DNA from: Loripinus fragilis
Taxonomy: Eukaryota; Mollusca; Bivalvia; Lucinida; Lucinidae
Assembly (NCBI GenBank): GCA_964019695.1
Contig: OZ026520.1
Span: forward strand, 92,756,913-92,820,912
Reading direction: 5' to 3'
DNA length: 64,000 nt
Below, one piece after another: positions 37,001-50,300 of the stretch (its first letter is position 1; every line of letters starts with the position of its first letter). The notes under the pieces were generated by a model. That model worked only from the letters and a program-made list of their open reading frames with translations. It was not told where the DNA came from and ran no database searches. The position numbers and the translations under genes are program-made.

Positions 37001-40000
37001 CAAGTTATGGAAGAAAAGTGTGATAAGTCCTTCGCAGATTAACATAATGTTTGTGTTAGAAAACATCATGTGTAATTTTGCTTTCAAACTAGGGATCTTT
37101 TTTTATTTTAAGCTGTGTATTACTCTGTTTGGTGTAATTGGGACTGTTCACTCATCTAATTGAGCCACATGATGAGAAAAGTAAGAAGGAGGGCAAAAAT
37201 CAGGAATCGATACAATCAAGCCCCACACCTGAACCAGGATACCAATGGGAAAGTGACAATTTCACAATTAGACATCACAAACGAGAGCCAAGAGGTCAGC
37301 CCTTTCCCATCAGGTGACCACAATGCATCAACAGACAGACGTGCATGAAAGCATAACAAAACAAGACAGAAATAACATAAATGGTCCACAAAAGAAGCAC
37401 CGCCTTGGAACGGTCTTGAAAAGAGATAGCCCTTTTCCAGCAGGTGACCACAAGACATCAACAAACAGCCATGCATTAAAGCATAACAAAACAAGACAGA
37501 AATAACATAAATGGTCCACAAAAGAAGCACCGCCTTGGAACGGTCTTGAAAAGAGATAGCCCTTTCCCAGCAGGTGACCACAAGACATCAACAAACAGCC
37601 ATGCATTAAAGCATAACAAAACAAGACAGAAATAACAAAAATGATTCACACACAAGTAGCACAGAACAGAATTTTGCTAATTTAGTTCTTATCATAAAAG
37701 TTGTGTGAGTAAGTACCATCCCAAAACAAGCAATCAACACACCAGTTATTAAGATAAAACAGTTTAAATATGCATCCTTAAAGGCAAAGAAAGCATAACA
37801 AATGCAATGGATAATCCAAATGGCTCATACAAGTCCACAGAGATAAAGAAAGCATAAGTTATACAACGGGATATGAAAATCGGTCAACTAGTGATCTTAA
37901 ATAAGGTACAAGACTTAGAGGATATCCAGGGAAAGGAATAATGGAAGGCGATTGTGCACACAATCCTAAGGATTCGAATAATAAGAGCATTCAATGAAAG
38001 TGTGTGGAGACTTTTAAGGGCTACCACGCAGCACAGACAAAACAGCTCTGATAATCATAGTAAGAAAGAGGGCAAAGATCAGGAATTGATACAATCAAGT
38101 ACTACACCTGACCTAGGATACCAATGGAAAAGTGACAACATCACAATTAGACATCACAAACGAGAGCCAAGAGGTCAACCCTTTCCCAGTAGGTGACCAC
38201 AAGGCCTCAACAAACAGACGTACATGAAAGCATAACAAAACAAGACAAAAATAACATAAATGGTCCACAAAAGAAGCACCACTTTGGAACAGTCAGTAAA
38301 AATATTTTACTGGAGGGCGTAAGCCGGTTAAACGGTTCACCAACCTCACCTTTAGCTGTTCAATTTTAATGGCGATTATGGTTTCTGTGACCCTCTTCTG
38401 TGCGGCAATTGAGCTTGACGTTGACGGCACATAAACCATGAGCGAGATTAAAGCTTCACTGCTGAAAGACATTGGTGATTCTATGGCGCTTACCTAAATA
38501 TAATTATATGTTTATATGTTGTACAAATAATTTATTATGCCTCAATATAATTTGTATGCACACGACACTGTGACAAAAGCATTACTTTTACATGTATAAC
38601 TAATTATAATGTTTGCTTCGGCTATGAGTATTATTGTAATAGCATCTGGACCGAACCACTCAGATGATTCTATTGAGCGTAGGCAACCTTCAAGGCTGAT
38701 TAAAGTAATCTTGAGTGTAGGTTCAATCCATGCAAGCTCATCTCCCAAGATGGAATATTTTGAAAGAAATACAATTTGATAGTTATTTGTTCTAATGCTA
38801 AAAATTGTGCCAGATGCAACTGGTATCTACTGCCACCATTTTGATGTAATGTGTGCTATTGTTTTCTTGTATTCTCTTGTTGTTTACATATGTTGTAAAC
38901 CTGAGACTAGTTGAAATAAACTTGAAAACTTGAAACTTGAAGCTCAGAAACAAAGGTGCACACAGCTATGTAGTCGCGTCACAGCTGTTTTCAAGCATGA
39001 ATATTATCAGTTGCTATAATCAGTAATATTCCAGCATCAGTAAAAAGAGGCAGTAATTTTTCAGGATGTACGTCCCTCATATTATCGCTTTTAACAGTGA
39101 AATTCCAGCATGGAAGTAATAGTCCAGCATGAACAACTATATAGTCCTATAAATTGCTTAAATCAGTATTTATAAAATTTAAGCTTCTTGTCTTATCCAC
39201 ACCAGATAGGTGGCAATCGTGAACACAATTTTTTCACAAATTTTCATTTTCAATTGCCATAAACAGTGTTTTCGAATGGCAAAATTAATCGATATTATGG
39301 CAATCGGAAATGCTTAATCTGCGTTTTTGCAATCAGCATTTTGGCAATTGAAACCTCCACTCAGTCCCATAGGTAGGCTTGCTCTGTGTAATTTTACCTC
39401 AAGAAACTTTAACGGAAGGTATACTTGGATTTCGGCGATATCGTGATCATCCCTTCGTTTTTGATAAACATCATCTGATGAAGGTTTGCTATTCTCTTGA
39501 ATAAAGGCATAGTCATGCAGACGCTTTAGCCCTTCTTTATCCAGCTCTGGTATTTCAATATGCTGTCCGTCTCTGTGAAGGACCTTGGCGTGTTTGGTCT
39601 TCCCATACTTGATGACTGTAATAGCGGATGTGCAAGGTAGAACATGCGATGGTAGGATCTCCTCCTCAAAAAGGAGATTTAATAGGCTGGATTTTCCCGC
39701 TGACGCTTCACCTAGAATGAAAAGGACCAGTTCATAGAATGTTGATATATACAAAGCATCGCATATTGCATTCACCGAAGGTACTGACGAGTCTGTCATG
39801 CGCGAATCCAGAAAGTTTTGTCAGAGGTTGTCCAACTTTGACAACGTTTTTTTTTTCGGTTTATAAGCGGGCCATCATCGGCTCGCCAGCAAAACGCCAT
39901 TTAAATGACGTTTTGCTGGCGTGCCGATGGTGACCCACCATTGAATGCTGGCTTGGTAGCCTTATGATTTTAAAGGAGATCCGGACCAGTATTGCTAAAA

Positions 40001-41790
40001 AAACAGTTTTACTACATGTTTTGTGATTTTCCAGGGGGGTCTGAACCCCCTGTCCCCACCAAACCTTTGGATCCGCCCATGTCTGCCCATATGTGCAGAC
40101 TCCTCTGAGCATATTGCTGCTCGTTTACTTTAATAAGGCCATATATAAATGCACAAAACCAAAATTTGGCATCTAACTGCTTTGAATGGTTGGTAGTCGA
40201 GGTAGCAAATTATTTTAATTATAAAATGCAGGCAGCAATTAGAGTTATGTCAGGTAACTTCGGACATCAGGTAAATTCGGACAGCGACCTTGTTTGTTTC
40301 ATATTTTAAATATTGGAATAAAGAAATAAATTAACTAAGCAAACAGTGTAAATCCTAATGAGACGGATTATAAGGAGCCGTCTCATCTCGATTTCCACTG
40401 TTTGCAAATGTATGTCCGAATTTACATGATGTCCGAAGTTACCTGACTTTACCCTAGTGCTGGTTCTGATGATATGTGGCTTTCTGTGGCATCAAATCAG
40501 AGTGTACACTGTTTGTAAGTCTCCCATCCTTTGTTATTGGTTATAATGATAGTTCTGCATTATATTTTGCCATTTGATTCCCAAAAGCAAACACCTCAGC
40601 CGCAAACAAAAATGAGCCGTGGCATGAGATTTCCAACAACTTGGTATGTGCCACCAGCAAAGGCTCAGACCAGCCTGCGCATACGCGCAGACTGATCAGA
40701 GCATTTGCTGGTCGCTTAAATATTCTATGACTGTTAAACTACTAACCGAGCCTCATTTGAGGTTTCTTATCTTAAAAGGAGGCTACACAGCCTCGTCTGA
40801 GTCTACACTTGTCAAAATGCCACATTGTTGGAAATCACATTTCACGGCTCAAATATGTTAAAATATTACCATGACATCAGCATCACTGAAATCTAATAAT
40901 TATATATTTTCATGAAGCTCGATATTGCAATATAAATAGGAAAGGGGGGGGGGCATTCAAGCATTTATGAAGCCTTTCTTTGCAGCTTGGACTTAATTTT
41001 ATGTCTGCGCGTAAGGTCGTAATTATTTATTGGCGACATGTATTTTAGTCCTTTACTGTCGAAGAGATAATGCACTACTTTCATCTCAGTCAAGTCAGTT
41101 AACTATAGATATACCAAGTACTGGCTTGCTGCTGAGGAGCCCACATGGTAGCGATGAGATAAAATAATCGAGCATCGTTAAATGACCTATTCATACTTTT
41201 TTTTCTTTCGTAAACTACTGTTATAGCAAGCGCGGAATCAGAGAGGGGACAGGGGGTCCGGACCCCCCTGAAAAATCCCAAAAATATAGCGTTTCTTAGC
41301 AAAACTGGTTTTGATCCTCTGAAAAAGTCAGCATTTCATGTGGGGCCATGATCGACCCGCCAATGATGGCCCGCTTGTAGATGTATTTGGACCCTCCCAT
41401 CAATCATAAACAAAAAAACAAAAAACAAAAAAGGTTGTTAAAGTTGGACCCCCTCTGACAAAACTCTTTGGATCCGCGCATGAATGTGTCTGTTGTATCT
41501 GATTGTCTTTCAGTGATGAATGCTATTTGAAATATAGTGCAGAGAGAGAGAGAGAGAGGAGGTCCTGGAAGGGTTTTTAGGGATACGGGGATATTGGCCA
41601 AAAGCTTAAAGGGATACGGGATATTTTTGTAAATATTTAAAGGGATACGGGATACTTGGATCAATTTTAGGGATATGGGGATACAATGCCTTCTGAATTT
41701 TGGTGATATAATTGCCATATTTATTTTAGGAATATGGGATATTTTTAAAATAATTAAAGGGGTATGGCATACTTGGACCCCCTTCCAAAG

Positions 41791-41867
<77 letters not shown>

Positions 41868-44261
41868 ACACAAGGATGCAGCATTCGTCGTCTTTGAGCA
41901 TTCCAATTCGTTTTTCGCAGTCTTTCCTGATATCTTTGCTGGTACCATCTTGACTTAATAGCCCCTCAACCATCTGTAGCCTTGTTACATCTTCATCATC
42001 CGGGAACACACTCTGTACATCTTTCACTAGTCTTGTCAGTTGGTGTCTTTTAGCTTTATCCGCATCACCAAGGGATTTTATGTTTAAGTTCATCTGTAAG
42101 ACACATATTATATGACATTTGGGTTACTGTAAAGGCAAGAATGCGTAATTAGAACTAGTCAACCTTAGACATAGGTAAACGCTAAAAATGAGACGTGGTT
42201 TTATTCAAAAGTAACTGTATGATCTTGCACCATTACCTTAATATAGAAGCGAAACACATGATTTAGTTCCTAAAACGCCAGAAAAATAATTGCATCTGAA
42301 AATGTCTATTCAACATAAGAATAGAGGCAAATATTGTGGACCTATATCAGACTGCTCCTACAGGAACAGTCTGATCTGGGTCCACATTGTTTGTAAATGA
42401 GGCTTCAAATATTTTAGTGGACGACAAAAAACATAAATTTTGTGATAAGGCGCTTTAAGGGTTAATAAATGTGCTTTGATTTTATTTTCTTGTCCTTTGG
42501 GATCATGGATTTCATTGTGGAACTTTGAAAATATTAGAGGGTCACTGATGAGGCCTATATGGTAGAAACTAGCTAGTCTGGCCCAGGAAATATGCACACT
42601 CTGGTTTCAGTTCTTTGGTGCAGTCCTTGCTTTCAATGTGTTTACGGTTAGTATTTTCAGTGATGAATGCTATTTGAAATATTTTGGACCCATACTTTAA
42701 ATAAAATGCTTGGCAAGCCTCGCAATGTATCTCTTTTTCCAACATTTAATAAAATCAACAAAACATGTTCACTCACTCTATGTAAACATGGTGCTGTACA
42801 CTTGGCTAGTATTGTTATTTACGCTTAAAAGCTGCCTCTGGCCGCTTGGAAAGACTAATAACCCTTTATTCAAAAGTATTGAAATTTTAACTTATTTTTT
42901 TCTTTATTTTTCGATGTTGTCTAAAAATAGAAAATGATGCCATGATCTAGAAATAGCCTATAGAGTAAAGGGTAAAGAAGTTATTATGATTGTCTCGATG
43001 TAGCTGATGGTATTCGAATTGAACTGAAACACGGCGGAGAATCACGTGATTTTAAAAGATTAAAATGGAGGATGCTTTTAAGAGACTTAGTCTGCAACTA
43101 TGAACATTTTTCAAAAAACATATTTTCTTTCTCAATCATTTGTAAAAGCAATATTAAGTTAAGTTTTCACAATAAGTCTGTTCACTATAGTTGAAAACTG
43201 CATGGAAAAGTGAACTATCTTATAAAAACAGGTGTTTTTTCTCTTGTTGGTAATTATTTGCGTCCCTCCAATAATTATAGACAGTCAAGTTTTAACATAA
43301 ATGCTGTTGTTTTGATACTGATAATTTAAAAAGATTTACGAAATTAGTAAAATGAATACCTGAATATTAGGTTTTAACTTTGTTCTTGAAAAATAGAAAC
43401 ATCATTTCAAAAATTAAAAGATCAAAAGTTACAGACTATGCAGCTTTAATTAAAAAAAACCTTTGATTCAGGTAAGACATTCTTTGATATTTCAGTTAAT
43501 ACAATCAGATTGGCATGGGGTTTAAAGCAGATTACCAGAGAAAATGAAAGCAACATTTTCATTTTAGTGATACATGTTCATTTTAGTGACTTTCAGACAA
43601 AGATCTGGATAAAAAGTTATTGTCAAGCAACCAAACTTTTCAGTTGCTCGTCAATAACTTTTTATCCAGATCTTTGTCCGAAAGTCGAATACAATGGACA
43701 TGTTTCTGTCTTTTTTCAGGGGTATCTACTTCAAACCCTATGCAAATCTGATCAGTGTTAATGAACATATCTAATAAAGTCTTACCTAAATAGAGGGGGT
43801 TTCAATGGTATCTGCCATTGTTGTTGTTTTGCTCAATATAAAAATCATCTACAATACTAGATAGATTTGACAGTCTGCTTGAACAGTCTCAAGTGAAATT
43901 GCAGATATCAAAGCAAAAACAACAGTTTCTTATGGAGTCAGGCACAAGAGAACACAGTTTGACAGTGCAGGCAATCATTTCAGATTAACGTACCAAAGAA
44001 TTTGGAGATTAACAAAATATCAGCAAAAAATGTGGAGTGCTTTCAGTGTGCATGGTAAGGGTGATGATGTGTGCAATTTCAAGACTAATAATACACTGAT
44101 GAAAAACACACAGTATTGTGAGATCAAATTTCTGGGGACACAAAATATAGCAGAGAAGTACGACAGAACAGTCTTAAACATAGCATAGAGGGAAATCGAG
44201 GTTGTGCAGAGGGAAATTGAGGTTCCAGACAGAAAGCAGAAAGGCGTCAAAATATGGTAAC

Positions 44262-44316
<55 letters not shown>

Positions 44317-44321
44317 TAAAC

Positions 44322-44368
<47 letters not shown>

Positions 44369-47300
44369 AAAAGTTGAAAATTTGATAAAAGCAAACTACA
44401 TGTATCAATAACAGACAGTTTAAGCAAGTCTTAGAAAAATGACAAACATTTTGTGTGTCGCCACCATAAACTTTATTATTATAATTTATATGTTTAAACA
44501 ACAGTTTCCTTTTGCACAGTTCTATATCATGCAAGGTACTATAAAACATTTGACGCCATAGTGCATGACGTTATTACAGTCTGAAGTTAAAGTAGAAATA
44601 TCTTACATATTTTGACCACACTATGAGGCAATTCTATTATATGGATGTGAAATATGGGGGGCTACTGTGGGTGTGCATAAAAGAGCCACAAATTTGGCAG
44701 TTAATGGAGATTTTGGTAGAACTCCTTATTTTATAGATATAATTTGTTCAATTTTGAAACAGTCTGAAATCAAACTTGATCACACCACCCCAATACTATA
44801 ACAGGTAAAAGACTTGGTCAAATATATCATGCTAGACTAAGAACTGCATGCAGTCCTCTCCATCAACACCTGCATTCAAAAAATATAGTTGATAATCCCT
44901 ATTGTACTTGTGGTGATATAGAAGATACTCATCATTTCTTATTTGTATGCCATCAGTACACAGACCTTAGACGAGATCTATCAAACTCAGTGTCAGATAT
45001 CTGTCAACCTAATCTTAACGTTCTACTCTGTAGTGATATAACATTAACTTTTGTTCAAAAGAAGCAGATATTTAAAGCAGTACAAGAATCTATAATTAAG
45101 TAAAAACGTTTTGAATATACGCATTAATGCTTCAATAACGCATTGCAATTGTATGGAACATACCATAATGTTTGCAATAATAGTACTATTTAAAATATGT
45201 TTTGTATACACATAGCGATGCTCCAATATTACACTACATTTGCAGAAATCTTATCTCATGGTTCTAATAATAGCATATTATCCACCAAAGTACTTGTATG
45301 TTCACTATTGATTGGTTTGACGACTATTCTGCTAGCTTGGTACACAGAGGCACTGACCATACCCCCCCCCCCAGAATTGATCATATCCAAACCCCGTGGA
45401 GACAACAAGGATAACTGTAATTTGCAAAATATTCATTCTCCTTTTCAAAAGTCAAAATTCATACTTTATATTAAACAGCAGTTTTGACATTACAATATAT
45501 ACAGCTAAACCTGGTTAATTCCAATTCGAAATACTGAGATTTAGCTGTATTGTTTATACATACTAATATCAATTCAAGTCATACGTTTAACGTATTTCTA
45601 ATACTGAATAGCTGGGAAACAGATTTACAAAAGTCAATAGACTTTCTTCTGAATCCCTTTTTGTATTTCCAAATGATCTGTATGTGAACTTATTGCATTA
45701 TATGTGCACATGTTGTTATACAAAAATGAAATAAAAGTTTAAACTATTTTTTTTAAATATTTAGAAGAATTGGTATGGTTGATGATAATACCCTGTTAGC
45801 ACAAACATTAGAAACTAGTAAAAAAATATCATGAAAATGGGAAACAGAGTTGGTATTCTGGGATAGTTTTTATTTTAGAAGAACTAGATATTAATTTAAA
45901 TATGGGTATTGAAGAAATTAAGAACACATTAATTATGAGGTCAATGGAAAATTGGGAAAAAACAAGTAAAAGAAAATGCAATTGTTAGACATGGAAAGTT
46001 ACGTACATATTATATCTTCAAGACAAAATTAAAAAAAGAAATTTACCTCCAGGCTATCAAAAGTAGGGATGTAAGAAAATGTTTCACTCAATTTAGAATA
46101 AGTGCTCATCAGTTAGCGATTGCGCAATGGAAATATAAAAATATAAAAGCAGTAAGTAGCTTTTGTCAGGCTAAAGAAGTTGAAGATGAAACGCACTTTT
46201 TAATTAAATGTCAAAAGTTTTCTTTTGAGCGTGAAGAGTTATTTAAATCCTTAGAAAAGTCCTGTAAAAACTTTAAAGAATTATCAGATGAAAATAAATT
46301 TCTATGGTTAATGACACATGAGGATATTTTCATATAAGAAAAGCGTGCTAATCATATATTCACCTGTTTTAACACCAGAGAGCATTTATGTTCTAGTAGT
46401 CAATAGATCTAGTCATTTTCGGTAATGTTATTGATATCAGTCAATTGAGTTTTATTCAAAATAATTACATATGTATATACATAAATGTTTTAAGTATGTT
46501 TATGCTTCATGTACATGTGATGAAATGGTATTATTTATTGTACAGCTATGATATTGTGAAATGAGTTGGATGACTTGTCCATCGATATTACACTGTTTGT
46601 GATATCGATACATTTGTGAGTTTTGGTCCCATGCTGCTTTCACTTTCAATGAATCAATGGCATTAATATTTCATGTCATTGTGCAAGAAAATATATTTGT
46701 AAATAAAAAAAAATATTACTGTGCAGTGAATTGGATACCTTTCTGATGCTGGTAAGGCTTGTACCTTGTTTACACCGTAGTTTACATGCTCTTTTCTTTG
46801 CTCGAATATCAACTTGGGACAAGGCTTACAGGTATCAGTCAGGCCCCCTTATATTATAATTGTATTATAACTGTATTGTTGAATATACGTATGTGTAATA
46901 TGTTGTATGCCCAGTTGGGGCCAATTGAGGAAATAATGAATATTCTATTCTATTATATCCATCTGGTGCCTTAAACAGAAATACAACAACAACAAGTTAA
47001 AGGCAGGAGCTTACGTTGGTAACCAGGACAGCCATGAGAGCAACTTTGGGAACACAGTGTCAGAGAAACGTGTTGGCGTTACAAACTAGGGAAGCATAGG
47101 AAATGCAGACACAGATGACCGGACTCAAAGTAAGATTTTTAAAATATCGCAAATAAGGCCAGATTTTTTTATTTTTTTATTTACAAACCCTCCTACTGTA
47201 ATTTTCAGGAAAGTAGAAAAAAATCTAAAATTATTTTTAATATTTAACCGCCGACTCTGAATATGATGAGGGTCTAGATGGGGAATAATGATAAGTGAAT

Positions 47301-50300
47301 AATGGCCATTTTTATAATGAACAGTAAATAATGAGCCAAAAAAATAATGAAACATGAATAATTAGGGCCTAAAAATAATGAATAATCCTATTTTTTTAAT
47401 GAATAGAAGAAAAAATAGTGAATAGTGAATAATCAGATTTTATTGAATAATGAATAATGCTAGAAAAATATTAAAACCATCAATGCATTTTTACTTGTAA
47501 AATATTGACTCAGTTTTTTCAGATTGTCCCCCTTTCTAATTGACTGGTTATCTAATAACTACACTATAACGACTACAAATGATAGGTTATTCTACAATTT
47601 ATAAAACCAAGTCAACTAAGGGACATAATTAAGCGAGAATCATGTAAAAAAACAGACCAAAATGAAAAAGGGGCCTTCCAGGACTCGAGGTGAAACAACC
47701 CATTCCAAAATGCCCCGGGTTGGGCCAAAACTACTCGTTACCGTTACAGTGTGACTAGGGGAAATCAAGAAAATTTATAGAGAAAACAATTAACTCACCA
47801 ACATAGATTTCAGGACAATTCGACAACATTTTCTGAGACAATTCACCAACAACATTTTTTTTAGATTTTGAATTAAAGATCATTAAAGTGTTTGTGAATT
47901 AAATTGTCTCATAAAGATGATAAAGTGTCAGTGAGTTGTCTAAAAATAAATTCACCAACAACATTTTTTTTAGATTTTGAATTAAAGATCATTAAAGTGC
48001 CTGTGAATTAAATTGTCTCATAAAGATGATAAAGTGTCAGTGAGTTGTCTAAAATAAATCAGTGAATTGTCTCATTTCGTGTTGGTGAGTTGTCTCAAAA
48101 TCTATTGATAAATTGTCTCAAAAATGTGTCTATCTGTACTCAGTCGGTTTTTGTTCAGCTGCAAAAATGTCTATTTTCAGTCGAAAATTCCTGATATTTT
48201 CTTATTTTTGCTCAAAACATAGATTGTTGGTACACATTAATTTAAGCAGACCCCTTTGAACCCCATTATATATAGCAAAACTTGGGTGTACAAGGGTATA
48301 CATTATTTTTCTTATTTTAACAATAAAACATAGAATGTGGATACTCATTAGTCATTAGAACTGCCTTATTGATGCAGTTCTGTCAAGTACCCACCATCTA
48401 TTTGTTTTGAGAAACAATAAAGAAAATCACCTTCATTCATTTGACAAATTTTGCAATTTTTAAAGCCCTAAAGATCACAGTATATTGAATCAGTGCACAT
48501 GTTACCATAATGTGTATTCAGTTACTGTTTTTGATGAAACTTTGCATAATTTAGAAGATCATGGAACAGTGTGTAGCAGAATGCAAGAACCATAACTCTG
48601 ACTGTAATACGCTATCATACTTATTTTTTTAAAATTTTAGGCCTTAAATAAAAAAAATTATGTGTTTCAGGTTACATGACCATGCCTAATTGTTTGCCCC
48701 CAACCCTTTTTTACAGCATTTTAGTGCATTTCAAAGAGATTTTCCAGTTCGGCCATATTGTTTCCCCATCCTCCCCATGTAAAAACTTGAACAAAATTTT
48801 TTAAAAAATCCTACCTACAGTCCTTATTTTAAAATTTCAAGTAACCTGAAACACACATTTCTAGGGACCGCTCATTATTTTAGTGTCATGGGGGCGGCTA
48901 AAAAGTAGGGGGGTCATATGAATTTCCATTTTGTTAGTAGGGGGTCGCCATTAACTTTGGCTTCCCAGCAGGGGGTGGCATGTTTTAATTGTTCCAATTA
49001 AATCATTAAAAATTTTCCTTGCTCGCTTCGCTCGCTCAGTTTTATAAATTAAACTCTTATCATGACAGGCCAATTAATTTCTCAGTTAACAAAAGTTATT
49101 CTGTTTTGGTGTTTTTATTGTTGCAGCTATTATCATGCTGATTTTGATTAATCAGGCTTTCAGATAGTTTTCCTTCTGTTACTAGATTTCCCAACTTTTT
49201 CTTGAAAATGTCCTACTATCCTTACTTTTTCACTCAAAAATGTCATTTACATGATAAAAATTCAGATTTTTTCCTCGGTCGTTTCGCTCGCTTGAATCAT
49301 TACAACATAACTATATTTTTAAGCATTATTTTGACCGATGCCCCATCCCTAGAAAAATTGGTATTTAAATGAATAATTTTAATGAATAATTGGTCTTATT
49401 TTAATGAATAACCCAAAATTTTAATGAGATGAATGGGCAAAATTTTTAATGAATAGTGAATACCAGACCCCTCATCCAGACCCTCATATTATTAGTTTCG
49501 TTGAAAAAAAATAATATATTTTAGAGGTTCTGTCTGTATTTTTGAGAGTGACACTGTTAATTTTTATGTGATTGTCCTATGCAGATTTTAAGGAAAATTA
49601 TGAAATATTGAAATATTTACTACAGACTGTTGGTTAACTTTACTAGTTTTACTGTGTGGTCTAAAGATATCTAAAAAAGAAAAAAAAGGCTCTGAAAATG
49701 ACCAGTCAAATGGCCATTTTCAGAGGGTTTTTTTTCGCCTCTGATCCTAAATCTGAAAAAAATCCCTGTAAATCAACTAATAAATTCTGGCCTAAGAATA
49801 CTCGTATAACTGTTCTGAAGCTCCGCATTTTATCCTTATATTATCATTTCTCTGTAGCGAAAACAAATTATTTTGTATCAAATGACACATTTATCTTGTG
49901 TGTGCACAACATGGGACTTTAAATTGTAATTATTTGACGACCTAGGGGAAAAATGTAATGGGAACGGATTATATAAAACAAATAAAAAAAATGCTCTTAC
50001 ATCTAGGCGAATATACTTGCGAAAGGGCTTACGAATGCAGTTCGTAAGACGTTTGTAAAGATCCGCTTGCATTCGTAATGACATTTCCACAGAATGCAGG
50101 ACGAATGAGGACAATTAGTACAAATTTGAACAAAGATAAGCTCTAAGTGGGTTCATCCGTGTTACGGCAGAGAAAACCGGGACTCGTACTCGATTTTAAC
50201 ACCAACCTCCCAACTATACCAATAGTCATTGTAACACTAGTCAATTTTACCAAGCCAAAAAACCAAGATAAAACTGAGGGGAGGTGGGGGGAGAAAGATT

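Noticed and set aside
41404..41864. Extension of DSTYK-like exon 2 through the (CT)n tract as coding
   Set aside because: The Ser-Leu repeat frame has no domain content, and splicing at TCAG|GTCTCT restores an intact P-loop with exon 3.
42065..42093. Start codon of the main gene at the exon 2 ATG
   Set aside because: A consensus acceptor abuts this ATG and exon 1 joins in phase; still the fallback if exon 1 is wrong.
44020..44427. Minus-strand ORF with Ile and Tyr runs
   Set aside because: It is the translation of the (AAT)n and (GAT)n microsatellites.
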